From: Hyphomicrobiales bacterium
GTDB taxonomy: Bacteria; Pseudomonadota; Alphaproteobacteria; Rhizobiales; Beijerinckiaceae
NCBI GenBank assembly: GCA_900299065.1
Contig: OMIJ01000126.1
Location: 1-8,163, forward strand
Direction of reading: 5' to 3'
Length of the DNA: 8,163 bases
Within the stretch, counting starts at the first letter, position 1, and every line of letters starts with the position of its first letter. Positions 6,264-8,163 of the stretch are shown piece after piece. A program made the translations under genes and the position numbers. The notes under the pieces were generated by a model. That model did not search any database, had not been told where the DNA came from, and was given only the letters and a program-made list of their open reading frames with translations.

Positions 6264-6270
6264 TGATGTG

Positions 6271-7395
6271 ATGCGCGAACAGCTTTTCTCCAGCGATTCG
6301 GTGCGCAATCAACTGGGCGCGACCCTGGATAATCCACTTGGCGCGACTTTTGATCCGGCAGGCGAGGTCTCTGCGCTCGATCGCTTTGGCGCCCTGCCCA
6401 TGCCCAATTTGGCCTGGACACCGGAAGTCGAGCGGGCAACTGCTCACCTTTATGAAAAGGTCAAAGCCATCATCCCCCCGGTCGAATGGCCCTTTCACGC
6501 GCCCTATGTAAAGGCAATCAACGAGCTGAAAAAACAGCGCAATGCTGTCATTCTCGCGCATAATTATCAGACGCCGGAAATCTATAATTGTGTCGCCGAT
6601 GTCGTTGGCGATTCTCTTCAATTGGCCAAGCTTGCTGCGCAATCGGATGCCGACATCATCATTCAGGGCGGCGTGCATTTCATGGCTGAGACGGCCAAAT
6701 TGCTCAATCCGGACAAAACTGTCCTCATTCCCGATTCCAGAGCTGGCTGCTCGCTTGCCGCCTCCATTACGGCGGCAGATATCAGACTGTTGCGCCAGCG
6801 CTATCCGGATGTTCCGGTGGTGGCCTATGTCAATACATCCGCCGAAGTGAAAGCCGAAGTGGATATTTGCTGCACCTCCTCCAATGCCTTGAAAGTAGTG
6901 GAAAGCCTTGGCTCGGACCGCGTGATCTTCGTGCCGGATCAATATTTGGCAAAGAATGTGCAGGCCCAGACCAAAGTCCAGATTATTGCCTGGCAAGGCG
7001 CTTGCGAAGTGCATGAGCGCTTCACCGCCGAGGACCTTATGCGCTATCGGGCCGAAGACCCCTCGATCCAGATCATCGCCCATCCCGAATGCCCGCCAGA
7101 AGTGGTGGCCGTTAGTGATTTTGCTGGCTCGACCGCCGCTATGATTGATTTCGTCAAAACCAAACACCCCAAAAGGGTGCTGCTGGTCACCGAATGTTCA
7201 ATGGCCGATAATGTGGCGAGCGAAACAACCGGCACGGAATTCGTCCGCCCCTGCAATCTCTGCCCGCATATGAAGCGGATCACTTTACCCAAAATTCTCG
7301 ATTCTCTGGTCTATTTGCGTGATGTGGTGACCATAGATCCAGCCCTGGCAGCTCGGGCCCGTCGCTCCGTGCAGCGCATGATCGATTTGGGTTAA
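6271..7395 (+). CDS. nadA: Quinolinate synthase A
   Basis: This 374-residue cytoplasmic [4Fe-4S] enzyme condenses iminoaspartate (from NadB) with dihydroxyacetone phosphate to give quinolinate in de novo NAD synthesis. Visible motifs are ILAHNYQ (94-100), GDSLQLAK (113-120), GVHFMAETAKLLNP (134-147) and AYVNT (185-189). The three expected cluster ligands are Cys160 in RAGCSLA, Cys274 in HPECPPEV and Cys331 in CNLCPHMKRIT. Cys328 is the remaining neighbour of the CxxCxxC pattern seen in some homologues. All three sequence-repeat domains appear present, and the length matches the longer alphaproteobacterial form. An ATG at 6238 would add 11 residues but overlaps an operator-like palindrome, so 6271 is used. 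nadB and nadC are not downstream within the window; hairpins and then a TPR gene follow. Regulation by a NAD-responsive repressor is inferred from the two upstream palindromes. Confidence 0.97.
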   Translation: MREQLFSSDSVRNQLGATLDNPLGATFDPAGEVSALDRFGALPMPNLAWTPEVERATAHLYEKVKAIIPPVEWPFHAPYVKAINELKKQRNAVILAHNYQTPEIYNCVADVVGDSLQLAKLAAQSDADIIIQGGVHFMAETAKLLNPDKTVLIPDSRAGCSLAASITAADIRLLRQRYPDVPVVAYVNTSAEVKAEVDICCTSSNALKVVESLGSDRVIFVPDQYLAKNVQAQTKVQIIAWQGACEVHERFTAEDLMRYRAEDPSIQIIAHPECPPEVVAVSDFAGSTAAMIDFVKTKHPKRVLLVTECSMADNVASETTGTEFVRPCNLCPHMKRITLPKILDSLVYLRDVVTIDPALAARARRSVQRMIDLG

Positions 7396-7400
7396 AGAGC

Positions 7401-7456
7401 CTGGCCTGATCCAGCTATGGGTGCCACCCATTGGCCAGTCCCCTTGGGACTGGTCA
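7401..7456 (+). terminator. Tandem hairpins after nadA, possible terminator
   Basis: Three successive stems lie just after the nadA stop: CTGG/CCAG (7401-7414), ATGGGT-GCC-ACCCAT (7417-7431) and the strongest, centred on CCAGTCCC-CTT-GGGACTGG. The last stem extends with one G-U pair to an 11-bp stem at 7432-7456. No U-run follows, so a classical intrinsic terminator is not shown. The position and stability still make transcript ending or 3'-end protection the likely role. Confidence 0.45.
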
Positions 7457-7603
7457 GATTCACTTGCAGGACGCCCTTAAAACAGCCATGGTCATCTTTA
7501 AGACTGACTCGGATCTCCTAAAAAGACTAGTCAGACCTTTGCCGCGTCGTGCAGTTGAGCCCAGAACCAAACTGTGAAAGTTGACCACTTGCCGATCGAT
7601 CAC

Positions 7604-8163
7604 ATGACCAGACGGACTGCTAAAATCCACAACTCCCCCCGCTCCCGCGGGCCTTTTGCTCTGGCACTGACTTTAGTCTTTTGTGCACAGAGCCTGATCA
7701 TGCCGCCCGCAGCCAACAGCGCCCCGGATCAGCTCAAGCCGCAAGCGAATTCTTTTGCCTTATCGGCCAGCATGTCTGGCAATTACCTCTCTGCTTTATC
7801 GGCAACCAGCCAGCGTGATGCCGCTGCAGCCAGCGTCTATTTCAAAGAGGTTTTGCGCCGCGATCCGCGCAATCTCGAATTGCTGGAGCGCAGCTTTCTG
7901 GCCGCCCTCACCTCAGGCGATATGCAAGATGCGTTTACTTATGCCGACCGCCTGATCAAACGCGACAAGGCCAATGGTCTTGCGCATTTGGCACTCGGCA
8001 TTAAAGCGATGAAAGCCAATCAATTCGCGCAGGCGCGCAATGAGCTGAGCAAATCAGGCAATAATCGCCAGCGCGACATCACGGCTGTTTTGCTGAATGC
8101 ATGGACGCTCGTTGGCTCCAACGAATCCAAACGTGCGCTTGAGACACTTGATCGCCTCAAGGA
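7604..8163 (+). CDS. Exported TPR-repeat protein, N-terminal part (3' end missing)
   Basis: The frame opens at ATG 7604 and runs without a stop through the contig end (186 codons plus two bases). The N-terminus is basic (MTRRTAKIHNSPRSR), followed by a hydrophobic stretch FALALTLVFCAQSLIM (18-33) and a plausible signal peptidase site after PPAANSA (about residue 40), so export to the periplasm is likely. From about residue 58 the sequence has TPR-like helical repeats: NYLSALSATSQRDAAAASVY with FKEVLRRDP, then LELLERSFLAALTSGD and YADRLIKRDKANGLAHLALG. This resembles the roughly 550-600-residue TPR proteins of unknown function common in Hyphomicrobiales. No strong Shine-Dalgarno precedes the ATG; a TTG at 7589 with GAAAG about 8 nt upstream is an alternative. 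Its specific function is unknown. It lies 208 nt after nadA, beyond hairpins, so it is probably a separate transcription unit. Confidence 0.85.
   Translation, partial: MTRRTAKIHNSPRSRGPFALALTLVFCAQSLIMPPAANSAPDQLKPQANSFALSASMSGNYLSALSATSQRDAAAASVYFKEVLRRDPRNLELLERSFLAALTSGDMQDAFTYADRLIKRDKANGLAHLALGIKAMKANQFAQARNELSKSGNNRQRDITAVLLNAWTLVGSNESKRALETLDRLK

Larger units (their letters stand above)
5898..6270. other. Divergent chvI/nadA regulatory region (373 nt, no supported gene)
   Basis: This spacer separates the divergent chvI and nadA starts. The nadA-proximal part holds two related palindromes (6154-6172 and 6236-6256). About 190 bp upstream of chvI is a separate inverted repeat (6086-6105). 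A looser inverted pair, GAGTGCC (6007-6013) and GGCACTC (6060-6066), lies in the likely chvI leader. On the minus strand TTGTAC, an 18-nt gap and TTTAAG (about 5990-6030) is a weak promoter candidate for chvI. A 61-codon frame at 5919-6104 (-) starts with GTG, resembles nothing I recognise and is not called. Confidence 0.6.

Noticed and set aside
6181..7167. A 328-codon open frame on the minus strand opposite nadA
   Set aside because: It lies antisense to the strongly conserved nadA frame, shows no recognisable domain, and has a His/Gly/Ile-rich composition typical of a shadow of codon bias.
7755..7955. A 66-codon plus-strand frame
   Set aside because: It is out of frame inside the TPR gene beginning at 7604, whose signal peptide and repeats are much better supported.
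1..8163. A mobile element, CRISPR array, toxin-antitoxin or defence system
   Set aside because: No transposase, integrase, repeat-spacer array, tRNA or defence-type gene is present. The only Tn5 sequence is the library adapter at positions 1-15.

Overview
The window looks like an 8.2 kb metagenomic or draft-assembly contig from an alphaproteobacterium, most likely of the order Hyphomicrobiales (Rhizobiales). The main reason is the gene cluster chvI-chvG-hprK-EIIA(Man)-ptsH on the minus strand. It includes a minimal HPr kinase without the N-terminal domain and a ChvG/ExoS-type sensor kinase, which is a hallmark arrangement of this group. The genus cannot be read from the sequence. The first 15 bases are not biological: they are the end of the Tn5 mosaic end used in Nextera-type libraries.

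Layout: (1) positions 1-15, adapter remnant. (2) 16-236 (-), the N-terminal 73 residues of an ABC-F-type ATPase, cut off by the contig edge. (3) 398-2044 (+), pgi, divergent from the ABC-F gene across a 161-nt spacer that holds a 21-bp-period tandem repeat. (4) 2057-5897 (-), the five-gene cluster chvI, chvG, hprK, EIIA (manX-like) and ptsH, converging on pgi with only 12 nt between the stop codons. (5) 5898-6270, a 373-nt divergent regulatory region. (6) 6271-7395 (+), nadA, preceded by two near-identical palindromes (19 and 21 nt) whose centres are 83 bp apart. (7) 7396-7603, a spacer with tandem hairpins. (8) 7604-8163 (+), the start of an exported TPR protein, cut off by the contig end.

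How the genes fit together: ChvG (membrane histidine kinase) and ChvI (OmpR-family regulator) form an envelope/acid-stress two-component system. HprK, EIIA(Man) and HPr form a regulatory PTS branch: HPr carries both the His site used by enzyme I and the Ser site targeted by HprK, and no sugar permease (EIIB/C/D) is encoded here. Two junctions (chvG/hprK and EIIA/ptsH) are 4-nt ATGA overlaps, which points to co-transcription and translational coupling. Pgi (glycolysis/gluconeogenesis) and NadA (first committed [4Fe-4S] step of quinolinate/NAD synthesis) are housekeeping neighbours. nadA stands without nadB or nadC in the visible part, but with what looks like a dedicated repressor operator pair.

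I see no mobile element, CRISPR array, tRNA or rRNA, and no clearly new multi-gene system. The most informative non-coding signal is the twin palindrome upstream of nadA.
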